A stretch of DNA of 52,591 nt from Alphaproteobacteria bacterium. Lineage in GTDB: Bacteria; Pseudomonadota; Alphaproteobacteria; SMXQ01. The stretch spans positions 1-52,591 of the forward strand of contig JAURLI010000029.1 in assembly GCA_030831315.1 (NCBI GenBank), written 5' to 3'. The number at the start of each line of letters is the position of its first letter. The stretch's first letter is position 1. The notes below the pieces were generated by a model that saw only the letters and a list, made by a program, of their open reading frames with translations, was not told the origin of the DNA and ran no database searches. Below, piece by piece: positions 15,959 through 23,112 of this stretch. A program made the position numbers and the translations under genes.

Positions 15959-16996
15959 ATGGCGAAGTCGAACATAGTCAAAGCCGACAAACTGCTGGCT
16001 GAGATTGTGGAGTTGGTCAAAACCAGCTCCATGTCAGTTTTACAAACTTGCCAGAAGTTCGCGCTGGCTTGGGGTCAGTATAAGAGTGAGGCTTGGAGCA
16101 ATGCTGAGTTCGCTGACTTTGCTCGCAAGTTGTATAAGGCTCGCTGTGCGCCAAACCCAAATGGCAATCTGCTTATTCTAAACGATGAAGGCGCATACGA
16201 CCTCAATGCCAATGCTACTTGGAAATATATGGTTCTGGCGGGCGAAGCCGAAATCTTCCAAGACAAGGATGTAGTCAAAGAACTGCGTGTTCAATCGCCA
16301 CGAACCCTTTACGAAATCGCGCTCTTTGCGAAAGCCAACGAAAAACACGGGAAAAACCCTAAGAGCGAGGTTCTAAAACTTCTGAGGTCAGCGGTTTCGG
16401 AGGCAGACGACGATAAAAACGATATTTGTCTCACGCGTGCCCATGTGAAGGCTGCGCGGGATGCTCTCAATGCAAAAATGTCATCCAGCCAAGCGTCAAC
16501 CCCAGCCAAGGGAAAACCCCGAGTTCAGGGGGGGAAGCGAGAGGCAATCTCGGCATTGTTGGAACGCGAACACCAGAGCAGAAATCTGCTGATGACGCCT
16601 GATGATAAGTTTTTCGATGATGTCGAGAACTCGACGGCTGCTGATTTTGAACAAAGGGGGTTTGGGCGTTTGCTCAGCCCACAGGGTAGCCTTCACATCG
16701 TCGCTCCAGCTGAGCGATTGAGTTCTGCGCTGAAGCTCTACCAGTGGATGGGCAAGGAAAAACCCAACCTGCTTTGTATCGCCGCCAAAGAACCTACAGG
16801 GCGAGTTTTCCCATTAGCTGATGCCCAGCTACTTTTGACGGATAAGAATGTGAGCATCGCCGAAGCAGCCACGGCTGAAGACGCTGGTGATGCGGTAGAG
16901 GTTGCTCAAGCCCTCGTAAAAGACGAGGGCGGCGAGAACCTTCACCTGTTCGGCGATGAGGAAGCTGACGGCTGGGTGACCTGCGAAGGCGAATAA
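15959..16996 (+). CDS. hypothetical protein divergent from the hypermodification gene
   Basis: A 345-residue, acidic, mainly helical soluble protein I cannot assign. Residues 1-180 are helix-rich and charged, followed by a flexible Ser/Pro/Gly stretch near 181-200 (SSSQASTPAKGKPRVQGGKR), then a mixed domain (~201-320) and an acidic tail. AGGGGGAAA precedes the ATG. It shares the ~80-bp divergent control region with the hypermodification gene, so it may be a partner of that system (targeting, protection or regulation), on position only. Confidence 0.65.
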   Translation: MAKSNIVKADKLLAEIVELVKTSSMSVLQTCQKFALAWGQYKSEAWSNAEFADFARKLYKARCAPNPNGNLLILNDEGAYDLNANATWKYMVLAGEAEIFQDKDVVKELRVQSPRTLYEIALFAKANEKHGKNPKSEVLKLLRSAVSEADDDKNDICLTRAHVKAARDALNAKMSSSQASTPAKGKPRVQGGKREAISALLEREHQSRNLLMTPDDKFFDDVENSTAADFEQRGFGRLLSPQGSLHIVAPAERLSSALKLYQWMGKEKPNLLCIAAKEPTGRVFPLADAQLLLTDKNVSIAEAATAEDAGDAVEVAQALVKDEGGENLHLFGDEEADGWVTCEGE

Positions 16997-17028
16997 ACTG
17001 ATAGAAGTTTGAGTGTTGGAGGTGGTCA

Positions 17029-17388
17029 ATGGCGGAAATGACAAATCGGAAAAGTATTTTGATGTGGAGTTACGCCTATTTTTTATTTGCTTTTATGGAG
17101 GCAGCTTTTTTTAGCGATGACGTAGGCTATAGAGCGGGGGGGTGGTTCGGATTTCTCGTCAGTTTTATTTTTCTTCTTATTTTTTTTATTGCTCCGCTAT
17201 TGCTGGCATTCATTGCTCTCAAAATGACCAAAAAAGAACACGCGGCGCTAAAGGCTCTCTCTTTTACTCGATGGGTGGCATTCCCCGTCGCGCTTCTAAC
17301 CACTTTTGTTTCGGGCTATGGGCATTGTAGATACATTGGCAAAAGCGTTGCTGAGTCTTGTCTCTGCTTGTTTTCGCTTTGGTTCTAG
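17029..17388 (+). CDS. small integral membrane protein
   Basis: A 119-residue protein with about three or four hydrophobic segments (roughly 12-28, 43-68, 82-98, 105-119) and basic loops (KMTKKEHAALK). GGAGGTG lies 8 nt before the ATG. It follows the 345-residue gene by 32 bp on the same strand and may share its transcript. No family is recognised. Confidence 0.65.
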   Translation: MAEMTNRKSILMWSYAYFLFAFMEAAFFSDDVGYRAGGWFGFLVSFIFLLIFFIAPLLLAFIALKMTKKEHAALKALSFTRWVAFPVALLTTFVSGYGHCRYIGKSVAESCLCLFSLWF

Positions 17389-17448
17389 CTCTGAGGATAA
17401 CGCTAGGGTAGGAAACGCCTTCAAGCTATCCGCGCCTGAGCCTAAAAA

Positions 17449-17463
17449 GTGTCAGCCTGACAC
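17449..17463. promoter_or_regulatory. palindrome GTGTCAG-C-CTGACAC, operator candidate 4
   Basis: Perfect 7+7 inverted repeat with one central base, ~130 bp upstream of the serine resolvase start and ~60 bp after the membrane-protein stop. No T run follows, so it is better read as a protein-binding site than a terminator. Confidence 0.5.
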
Positions 17464-17594
17464 CCAAACCGCCCCTTATCTTTTCTCCCCTAAAATCTCC
17501 CGATAAAAAGTGAGGGTTTTCCTAGTCACAGCATCCCCTGTGAGGCATTATTCTAGGGTAAAACCTAAGATAAGTGTCTGATAGGATTGGGAAA

Positions 17595-18170
17595 ATGAGG
17601 GTAGCCATATATGTGCGTGTTTCAACCAGCCAGCAGAACGATGAGGCTCAATACGAGGAACTCGTCGCCCTTTGCCAGCGTTCTGGCTGGGAAGTAGCCG
17701 ACACCTACCGCGAGAAGATTAGCGGAACCAAAGGCTCAGATGAGCGCGAAGAACTGAAGCGGCTTTTGCGGGATGCTCGGCTGCGTCGGTTCAGCAAAGT
17801 AGTGGTTTGGAGTGTCGATAGGCTGGGGCGTTCCATGAAGCACCTCATTACGGTGCTATCCGAACTCAAAGACTTGAACATCGCTGTGTTCAGCTTCAAG
17901 CAAGGAATTGACACCGAAACGGCTATGGGTTCGATGCTGTTTCAGTTCGTCGGCATCTTCGCGGAGTTCGAAAACGAGATGCGCAAGGAACGCCAGCGCA
18001 TAGGTATCGCCAAGGCTAAGGCAAAAGGCGTTTATGGCGGTAGGAAGGCAACGCCAGAGCACAAGTTAGAGGCTATCCGTCAGCTAAGAGCCGACGGCGT
18101 GGCGATACTGAAGATATGCGAGCAGGTAAAGGTGGCGCCTAGAACAGTCTATCGCGCGTTGGGGGTTTAG
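17595..18170 (+). CDS. serine recombinase of the resolvase/invertase type
   Basis: A 191-residue small serine recombinase. The nucleophile is in YVRVSTSQQ (Ser10); SVDRLGRS, the E-helix region (FVGIFAEFENEMRKERQRIG) and a C-terminal Hin-like HTH (EAIRQLRADGVAILKICEQ..RTVYRAL) follow. Length matches Tn3-type resolvases. I start at ATG 17595, 5-12 nt after AGGATTGG; a GTG at 17574 would add 7 residues. In such elements it resolves multimers of the circular form or inverts a segment. No transposase is present. Confidence 0.92.
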   Translation: MRVAIYVRVSTSQQNDEAQYEELVALCQRSGWEVADTYREKISGTKGSDEREELKRLLRDARLRRFSKVVVWSVDRLGRSMKHLITVLSELKDLNIAVFSFKQGIDTETAMGSMLFQFVGIFAEFENEMRKERQRIGIAKAKAKGVYGGRKATPEHKLEAIRQLRADGVAILKICEQVKVAPRTVYRALGV

Positions 18171-18220
18171 CGCCGAAAACTATATTTTTATTGGGTTTTT
18201 GGGCGGAAAATATAACTTGG

Positions 18221-18248
18221 CTTGCCGATTTAGGGCGAAACCTATAAA
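18221..18248 (+). promoter_or_regulatory. promoter of the element-borne tRNA-Ser
   Basis: CTTGCC (18221-18226), a 16-bp spacer and TATAAA (18243-18248), ending 12 bp before the tRNA 5' end. The -35 of CTTG type is common in alphaproteobacteria. Its presence argues that the carried tRNA is transcribed on its own. Confidence 0.55.
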
Positions 18249-18260
18249 AACCGCACGCAC

Positions 18261-18350
18261 GGACAGGTGACCGAGTGGTTTAAGGTGCTGGTCTCGAAAA
18301 CCAGTGTGCCCGTAAGGGTACCGAGAGTTCGAATCTCTCCCTGTCCGCCA
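18261..18350 (+). tRNA. intact tRNA-Ser(CGA) carried by the element
   Basis: A 90-nt class-II tRNA with encoded CCA. Acceptor GGACAGG / CCTGTCC, D arm CCGAGTGG.., anticodon stem CTGGT-CTCGAAA-ACCAG with anticodon CGA (reads UCG), long variable arm TGCCCGTAAGGGTA, T arm GAGAG-TTCGAAT-CTCTC, discriminator G. All stems pair. The variable arm and anticodon loop are identical to those of the split tRNA-Ser(CGA) whose halves flank the element, while acceptor and T stems differ, so it is a related but separate gene, not a copy made on integration. It ends 4 bp from the integrase stop codon. It likely supplies the tRNA lost when the element inserted. It also contains the CTCGAAAACC core and could serve as a further insertion site. 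Confidence 0.95.
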
Positions 18351-18353
18351 AAT

Positions 18354-19571
18354 CTATAACTCTTTCGCCCAGTTCGTTTGTAGCTGCTTAGCAAAGGCTG
18401 GCAGTTGCGGCGACAAGTGCGACAGGTAAAACTTTTCCAGCATATCGACTGAAGTTCTGGCGTTCTTTGCTAAGCCGAACAGGTCAGTTCCATTCGTTTT
18501 GATGATTTGGAAGCACAGCGCGGAGTGGCGCAAGCTGTACATCGTGTGCTTCTGACCAAAACGGTCTTCACTCAATCCCGCCTCATCGCATACAAGGCGG
18601 AACATACGAGAGACACGGTCACTGACGTAACTCTCTCTGTCTTTGATGTCGTTGAAGAACAGGTAATCATTTGGACCGTCATGTCGCTTGAGGATGTTCT
18701 TCCTATAAATGGCGGCAGCAACATCTGTGGTTACACTGTCCAAGAAGCCTTTTGACCTTGCGGTTTTTGGGTTTGGTACAGACAAAAGCAACTGGGGAGG
18801 GCTGATACCACTAACCTCCCGAACATGCTTATTCTGTAGAAACTTCCATTCGCTTGGGCGAAGGAAGCTATGAACCATAAAAACTATGAAGTCATACATT
18901 TCCCCAAAGTCGAACTTAATATCTTCTGGTGGGGCATCTCTCAGTTTTCGGCAAGCAGCCAAAAGCCTACGATACTCAGTAAAATCGAACCAAGGGCGAG
19001 GATGCGAAACACCCCTTATTGAGGGCAACGAAGGCAGATGAGAAATAACACCTTCACGCTCAGCTTCTTTCAGCACCTTGCGGATGAGCACTACATATTT
19101 TTTTAGAGTAGATGCCGATAGCGACCTATCTGAACTAAGCGTGTCGATAAAATCATCTACAATGTTGTAGTCGATTTTGCTGACATGAAGGCTGCCAAGC
19201 GCTGGCAAGACATCTAACCGCAACTTCGCGGCATCTTGCTCGAGCATCCCTTTTGCCAAGTCGCCTCGCCTTATGAGCCGCTGCTGCGAACTCTTTAGCT
19301 TTTCCGCGAACGCACCGAAGGTTTGAGCGCCCTTTAGGCGGAAATCTCGCTTCTCTAATAGGCGCTCCTCGTACCAGTTTTTGGCAAAATCAACCGCGTC
19401 GGCGTATTGCTCACAGCCTGTCGATTTCTTCACACCCGAACTGGGACCGCCCTTCATATAGAGGCGGACTTGCCAGTACTTAGACGCTGGAATGCGGAAT
19501 AGCTTCAGCGCCCTTGGGTACCCCGAGATTTCCCTAACATCGTAGGGGTTCATTCTTGTGGTTTTTGTCAT
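18354..19571 (-). CDS. tyrosine recombinase (integrase) of the element
   Basis: A ~405-residue phage-type integrase. N-terminal arm-binding region (~1-75), SAM-like core-binding domain (~80-185), catalytic domain (~195-405). Active-site candidates: Arg238 (SFLRPSEW), Lys269 (NPKT), Arg348 (YSLRHS), Tyr382 (EKFYLSHLS). The usual first His of HxxR is Tyr345, and the second His/Trp position reads Asn370 (LAKNARTSVDML), changes tolerated in some integrases. The start at ATG 19571 follows GGTGGGGTG; the longer frame to 19643 would run through the palindromic operator. It lies at the right end of the element, reading inward, with att core and arm repeats upstream. It should catalyse insertion in, and excision from, the tRNA-Ser anticodon loop. 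Confidence 0.93.
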   Translation of the reverse strand: MTKTTRMNPYDVREISGYPRALKLFRIPASKYWQVRLYMKGGPSSGVKKSTGCEQYADAVDFAKNWYEERLLEKRDFRLKGAQTFGAFAEKLKSSQQRLIRRGDLAKGMLEQDAAKLRLDVLPALGSLHVSKIDYNIVDDFIDTLSSDRSLSASTLKKYVVLIRKVLKEAEREGVISHLPSLPSIRGVSHPRPWFDFTEYRRLLAACRKLRDAPPEDIKFDFGEMYDFIVFMVHSFLRPSEWKFLQNKHVREVSGISPPQLLLSVPNPKTARSKGFLDSVTTDVAAAIYRKNILKRHDGPNDYLFFNDIKDRESYVSDRVSRMFRLVCDEAGLSEDRFGQKHTMYSLRHSALCFQIIKTNGTDLFGLAKNARTSVDMLEKFYLSHLSPQLPAFAKQLQTNWAKEL

Positions 19572-19606
19572 CACCCCACCCACAAGGCGCCCTGAGCCCT
19601 GCCTCG

Positions 19607-19624
19607 TTTTGTCAGCTGACAAAA
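19607..19624. promoter_or_regulatory. 18-bp palindrome TTTTGTCAGCTGACAAAA, operator candidate 5
   Basis: Perfect 18-bp palindrome 36 bp upstream of the integrase start, the longest of the five. It is placed to control integrase expression, including read-through from the host tRNA promoter at the right junction. Confidence 0.6.
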
Positions 19625-19646
19625 ATATAGCAGCAGCAGGCAAAAA

Positions 19647-19670
19647 AGTAAGTAGGTAGTAAGTAGGTAT
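19647..19670. repeat. integrase arm-type direct repeats, right end
   Basis: AGTAAGTAGGT and AGTAAGTAGGT in tandem (19647-19657 and 19658-19668). They match the pair at 7961-7981 and lie a similar distance inside the core. Together they mark both ends of the element. Confidence 0.6.
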
Positions 19671-19719
19671 GAGAAGATATATTTTTAGCGTTTTTCCGCC
19701 AATTTTTTATCTGGACGGG

Positions 19720-19729
19720 GGTTTTCGAG
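19720..19729. other. attachment core, right end of the integrated element
   Basis: GGTTTTCGAG on the plus strand, identical to 7904-7913. To the right continues the tRNA-Ser 5' half, and to the left element DNA. The distance between the cores gives an element of about 11.8 kb. Confidence 0.85.
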
Positions 19730-19761
19730 ACCGCCCCGATCGACCGCTCCGGCACCCCACC
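19720..19761 (-). pseudogene. 5' half of the split tRNA-Ser(CGA) gene
   Basis: The minus strand from 19761: acceptor GGTGGGG, TG, D arm CCGGAGCGGTCGATCGG, anticodon-stem 5' strand GCGGT, loop CTCGAAA, then ACC, after which the sequence leaves the tRNA into element DNA. The acceptor and anticodon strands pair with the half at 7856-7913. Here the promoter is kept, so a truncated tRNA leader would be transcribed into the element. Confidence 0.9.
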
Positions 19762-19775
19762 GTCGGGGCCTCCCC

Positions 19776-19781
19776 TATATA
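19776..19781 (-). promoter_or_regulatory. -10 box of the split tRNA-Ser gene
   Basis: TATATA on the minus strand, 14 bp before the tRNA 5' end. No clear -35 is seen. Since the tRNA is cut 42 nt in, transcription would continue toward the integrase gene, whose start is ~150 bp inside on the same strand. Confidence 0.45.
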
Positions 19782-19998
19782 AAGGCGGGGCGGCCCTGGT
19801 CTTCGACGCCCGGCCTTTTAAACCCGAAGGGTTAATATTAGGTGGCGGGCGCAACGGGAGCCGGAAACTAGCCTAGGCCCCCGCCCCTTGCAAGGCCCGG
19901 AATCCGGGGCGCCCCGCCGTTTTTGCCGGGCCGGCCCCGGGACGGGGGCGGCCCGCCGGCCCCGGCGCCGAAAGCGGCGGAAAACCGGGCAAAAACCG

Positions 19999-20026
19999 TT
20001 GACAGGTGCGCGTCCAGCGCTATATT
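19999..20026 (+). promoter_or_regulatory. sigma-70 promoter of rplU-rpmA
   Basis: TTGACA (19999-20004), 16-bp spacer, TATATT (20021-20026), ~55 bp before the rplU start. A near-consensus pair fits a strongly expressed ribosomal-protein operon. Confidence 0.75.
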
Positions 20027-20081
20027 CCGCGCTTCCGGCGGCTGGGCCGCCTTCCTGTATTTGCAAGAGCGAGAGAGCGTC

Positions 20082-20564
20082 ATGTACGCCGTCATCCGCA
20101 CGGGCGGAAAACAATACAAGGTTGCCGAGAACGACGTCCTTGCGGTCGAGAAGATCGAAGGCGAAGCCGGCAGCGAGCTGACCTTCTCCGAGGTCCTGGC
20201 GCTTCACAACGGTTCGCAGGCCAAGATCGGCGCGCCGCTGGTCGATGGTGCGCAGGTGATCGCCGACGTGCTGGAACAGCGCAAGGGCGAGAAGATCATC
20301 ATCTTCAAGAAGAAGCGGCGCCAGAACTACCGCCGCAAGAACGGCCACCGCCAGCTCGAGACCGTGGTGCGCATCACCGCCATCCTCGATGCCGGCCAGG
20401 CGCGCCCCGAACGCAAGGCCGCCGCCGAAAAGCCGAAGGCTGCGCCGAAGGCGAAGAAGGCCCCGGCCAAGAAGGCCGCGCCGAAGCGCGCCGCACCGAA
20501 GTCCGCCGCCAAGAAGAAGCCGGCGAAGAAGGCCGCGGCCAAAAAGTCCGCGAAGAAGGAGTAG
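20082..20564 (+). CDS. rplU: 50S ribosomal protein bL21 with Lys/Ala-rich tail
   Basis: Residues 1-~104 are bL21 ([20 protein letters not shown] at the start, then [20 protein letters not shown]). The usual bacterial protein stops about there. This one has ~55 extra residues of Lys/Ala/Pro repeats ([16 protein letters not shown]), a disordered histone-H1-like tail. Start at ATG 20082 after GAGAGAG. It binds 23S rRNA in the large subunit. It is followed 6 bp later by rpmA, the standard pair. The tail could add rRNA or DNA contacts; its role is unknown. Confidence 0.97.
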   Translation: MYAVIRTGGKQYKVAENDVLAVEKIEGEAGSELTFSEVLALHNGSQAKIGAPLVDGAQVIADVLEQRKGEKIIIFKKKRRQNYRRKNGHRQLETVVRITAILDAGQARPERKAAAEKPKAAPKAKKAPAKKAAPKRAAPKSAAKKKPAKKAAAKKSAKKE

Positions 20565-20570
20565 TCGTCC

Positions 20571-20828
20571 ATGGCTCACAAAAAAGCAGGCGGTTCATCC
20601 CGTAACGGTCGCGACTCCGCGGGCCGTCGCCTCGGCGTGAAGAAGTTCGGCGGCCAGCAGGTCATCGCCGGCAACATCATCGTCCGCCAGCGCGGCACCA
20701 AGTTCCATCCGGGCCCCAACGTCGGCATCGGCAAGGACCACACGCTGTTCGCCCTGATCGACGGCGAAGTGCGCTTCGCCCGCAAGGAACGCGGGCGTGC
20801 CTTCGTGTCGGTGGAGCCGCGCGACTGA
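20571..20828 (+). CDS. rpmA: 50S ribosomal protein bL27
   Basis: 85 residues, [20 protein letters not shown] at the start, the canonical bL27 N-terminus that reaches the peptidyl-transferase centre; no cleavable N-terminal extension of the Firmicutes type. Full length, co-transcribed with rplU, followed by a strong terminator. Confidence 0.98.
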   Translation: MAHKKAGGSSRNGRDSAGRRLGVKKFGGQQVIAGNIIVRQRGTKFHPGPNVGIGKDHTLFALIDGEVRFARKERGRAFVSVEPRD

Positions 20829-20853
20829 CGACGCGACGCCATTTCCGAATCTG

Positions 20854-20887
20854 AAAAAGGGGAATGGCGATCATTCCCCTTTTTCTT
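20854..20887 (+). terminator. intrinsic terminator after rplU-rpmA
   Basis: AAAAAGGGGAATG (20854-20866) pairs perfectly with CATTCCCCTTTTT (20872-20884) around a 5-nt loop and ends in a T run. It separates the ribosomal operon from obgE. Confidence 0.9.
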
Positions 20888-20918
20888 TGGCACCCTTCTT
20901 TAACGGTCACCGACGACG

Positions 20919-21971
20919 ATGCAATTTCTCGATGAAGCCAAGATCTACGCCAAGGCGGGCGACGGCGGCAGCGGCAGTGCCAGCTTCCGGCGCGAGAAGT
21001 TCATCGAGTTCGGCGGCCCCGACGGCGGCAACGGCGGACGCGGCGGCTCCGTCATCGCGGTCGCGGTCGACGGCCTCAATACCCTGATCGATTTCCGCTT
21101 CCGCCAGCACTTCGTCGCCAAGAACGGCCGCGGCGGATCGGGGCGCAACAAGACCGGCGCCGATGCCGAAGACATCGTGCTGGAAGTTCCCGCCGGCACC
21201 CTGATCCTGGCCGAGGACAAGGAAACCGTTCTCGCCGATCTCGCTACCGTCGGCAGTCGTTACGTCATCGCCAAGGGCGGCGACGGCGGTTTCGGCAACT
21301 CCCATTTCAAGAGCTCCACCAACCAGGCGCCCCGGCGCGCCGATCCCGGCTGGCCCGGCGGCGAATGCTGGATCTGGCTGCGCCTCAAGGTGCTGGCCGA
21401 CGTCGGCCTGGTCGGCCTGCCCAACGCGGGCAAGTCGACGCTGCTGGCCGCAAGCTCGCGTGCGCGCCCCAAGATCGCCGACTATCCCTTCACCACCCTG
21501 TCGCCACAGCTGGGCGTCGTCTACATCGACGACAGCGAATTCGTCATGGCCGACATTCCCGGCCTGATCGAGGGCGCCCATGAAGGCGTCGGGCTGGGCA
21601 CGCGCTTCCTCGGCCATGTCGAGCGCTGCGGCGTGCTGCTGCATCTGGTCGACGGCACCCAGGACGATATCGCCGCCACCTATCGCACGGTACGGCGCGA
21701 GCTTGCCGAATACGGCGAGGGGCTGGCCGAGAAACCGGAAATTCCCGTACTGACCAAATGCGACGCGATGGACGAGGAAGAAGTCGTCGCGCGCGCCAAG
21801 AAGCTCGCCCGCGCGGCCAAGTGCAAGCTGGCCGAGGTCCACCGCATTTCCGGCGTCACCGGTGCCGGCGTGACCGAGTTGATGCGCGCGGCATTCACCC
21901 ATGTAAAAGCCAAGCGCGCCCGCGATGCGGAGGCTGCCGGCATCGCACCCGCCGATGGGGAATGGCGATGA
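20919..21971 (+). CDS. obgE: Obg/CgtA GTPase
   Basis: 350 residues. N-terminal glycine-rich Obg fold (1-~158; [31 protein letters not shown]) and a G domain (~160-335) with P-loop GLPNAGKST, switch/G3 [11 protein letters not shown] and G4 TKCD. The extra C-terminal OCT domain of some Obgs is absent. It binds late 50S precursors and links ribosome assembly to nutrient state. It overlaps proB by ATGA (21968-21971). Confidence 0.97.
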   Translation: MQFLDEAKIYAKAGDGGSGSASFRREKFIEFGGPDGGNGGRGGSVIAVAVDGLNTLIDFRFRQHFVAKNGRGGSGRNKTGADAEDIVLEVPAGTLILAEDKETVLADLATVGSRYVIAKGGDGGFGNSHFKSSTNQAPRRADPGWPGGECWIWLRLKVLADVGLVGLPNAGKSTLLAASSRARPKIADYPFTTLSPQLGVVYIDDSEFVMADIPGLIEGAHEGVGLGTRFLGHVERCGVLLHLVDGTQDDIAATYRTVRRELAEYGEGLAEKPEIPVLTKCDAMDEEEVVARAKKLARAAKCKLAEVHRISGVTGAGVTELMRAAFTHVKAKRARDAEAAGIAPADGEWR

Positions 21972-23098
21972 CCCAATCGATTTCCGCCTCGAAGCGCCTG
22001 GTGGTCAAGATCGGCTCGGCCCTGCTCGCCGACGAACGCAAGGGACAGGTGCGCACGCGCTGGCTGGGCGCTTTGGCGCGCGACGTCGCCCAGCTGAAAG
22101 CGCGCGGGACACAGGTCGTGCTGGTATCGTCGGGCGCGGTCGCCATCGGACGCGGGCTTCTCGGCCTCGACCGGCCGAAGCTCAGGCTCGACGAAAAGCA
22201 GGCCGCCGCCGCCGCGGGCCAGATCAAGCTGGCCCACGCCTACCAGGCCGCACTTGCGCGGCATGATGTTTCCGTCGCGCAAGTGCTGGTGACGCTGGAA
22301 GATACCGAGGAACGGCGGCGCTATCTCAACGCGCGCTCGACCATCGAAACCCTGCTCAGGCTCGGTGCCATGCCGGTGATCAACGAAAACGACACCGTCG
22401 CCACCAACGAAATCCGCTACGGCGACAACGATCGCCTCGCCGCCCGCGTCGCCGCCATGATCAGCGCCGACACGCTGGCGCTGTTTTCCACCATCGACGG
22501 TCTTTACACCGCCGATCCGGGCAGCGATCCGGACGCCCAATTCATTCCCGAAGTGCGCAAGCTCACGCCCCAGATCATGGCCATGGCGGGCGACGCGCCG
22601 CCGGGCTATTCGTCGGGCGGAATGGTAACCAAGCTTGAAGCTGCGCGCGTGGCGCTCGGCGCGGGCTGCCGCATGGTCATCGCCGATGGCCGCAAGGCGC
22701 ACGTGCTGCGCGATCTCGACAAGGCGGCGCGCAAGACATGGTTCGTGCCCGAAGGCAGCCCGCGCGCCGCGCGCAAGCACTGGATCGAGGCGTCGCTGAA
22801 GCCGACCGGTACGCTCACCGTTGATGACGGCGCGCTCAAGGCGCTGCGCGGCGGCAAGAGCCTGCTGCCCGCCGGCGTGACCAAGGTGGAAGGCCGTTTC
22901 GACCGCGGCGATGCCGTCATCGTGCGCGACCGCGCCGGGCGCGAAGTGGCGCGCGGCCTGATCGCCTATGCCGATGCCGAAGCGCGCCTGCTTGCCGGGC
23001 ATAAAAGCCGTGAAATACAGGAACTTCTGGGCTACCGTGGCCGCGACGAGATGATCCACCGCGACGACCTTGTCGTGCACGACGGCAAGGACACCTGA
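21968..23098 (+). CDS. proB: glutamate 5-kinase
   Basis: 376 residues. Amino-acid-kinase domain (~8-260; [36 protein letters not shown]) and a C-terminal PUA domain (~280-365), the two-domain E. coli-type architecture. First step of proline synthesis: glutamate to glutamyl-5-phosphate. The start at 21968 overlaps the obgE stop and sits 6 nt after GGGGA; an in-frame ATG at 21962 is the alternative. proA follows 14 bp later. Confidence 0.96.
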   Translation: MTQSISASKRLVVKIGSALLADERKGQVRTRWLGALARDVAQLKARGTQVVLVSSGAVAIGRGLLGLDRPKLRLDEKQAAAAAGQIKLAHAYQAALARHDVSVAQVLVTLEDTEERRRYLNARSTIETLLRLGAMPVINENDTVATNEIRYGDNDRLAARVAAMISADTLALFSTIDGLYTADPGSDPDAQFIPEVRKLTPQIMAMAGDAPPGYSSGGMVTKLEAARVALGAGCRMVIADGRKAHVLRDLDKAARKTWFVPEGSPRAARKHWIEASLKPTGTLTVDDGALKALRGGKSLLPAGVTKVEGRFDRGDAVIVRDRAGREVARGLIAYADAEARLLAGHKSREIQELLGYRGRDEMIHRDDLVVHDGKDT

Positions 23099-23112
23099 GG
23101 GATGATGCGGCC

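Larger units (their letters stand above)
19644..20081. other. right junction and rplU upstream region
   Basis: No gene. From left to right: arm-type repeats (19647-19670), att core and 5' half of the split tRNA-Ser (19720-19761), its -10-like box (19776-19781), GC-rich host spacer (19785-19995) in which I see no further feature, and the rplU promoter (19999-20026). Composition jumps to very GC-rich at the core. Confidence 0.6.

Noticed and set aside
17449-17463. Intrinsic terminator after the small membrane protein
   Set aside because: The perfect palindrome lacks a loop of useful size and a T run, and matches the operator-like set.
18261-18350. The intact tRNA-Ser as the attachment site of the neighbouring integrase
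   Set aside because: The shared core, arm repeats and perfectly complementary tRNA halves at 7856-7913 and 19720-19761 define the boundaries; this tRNA is internal.
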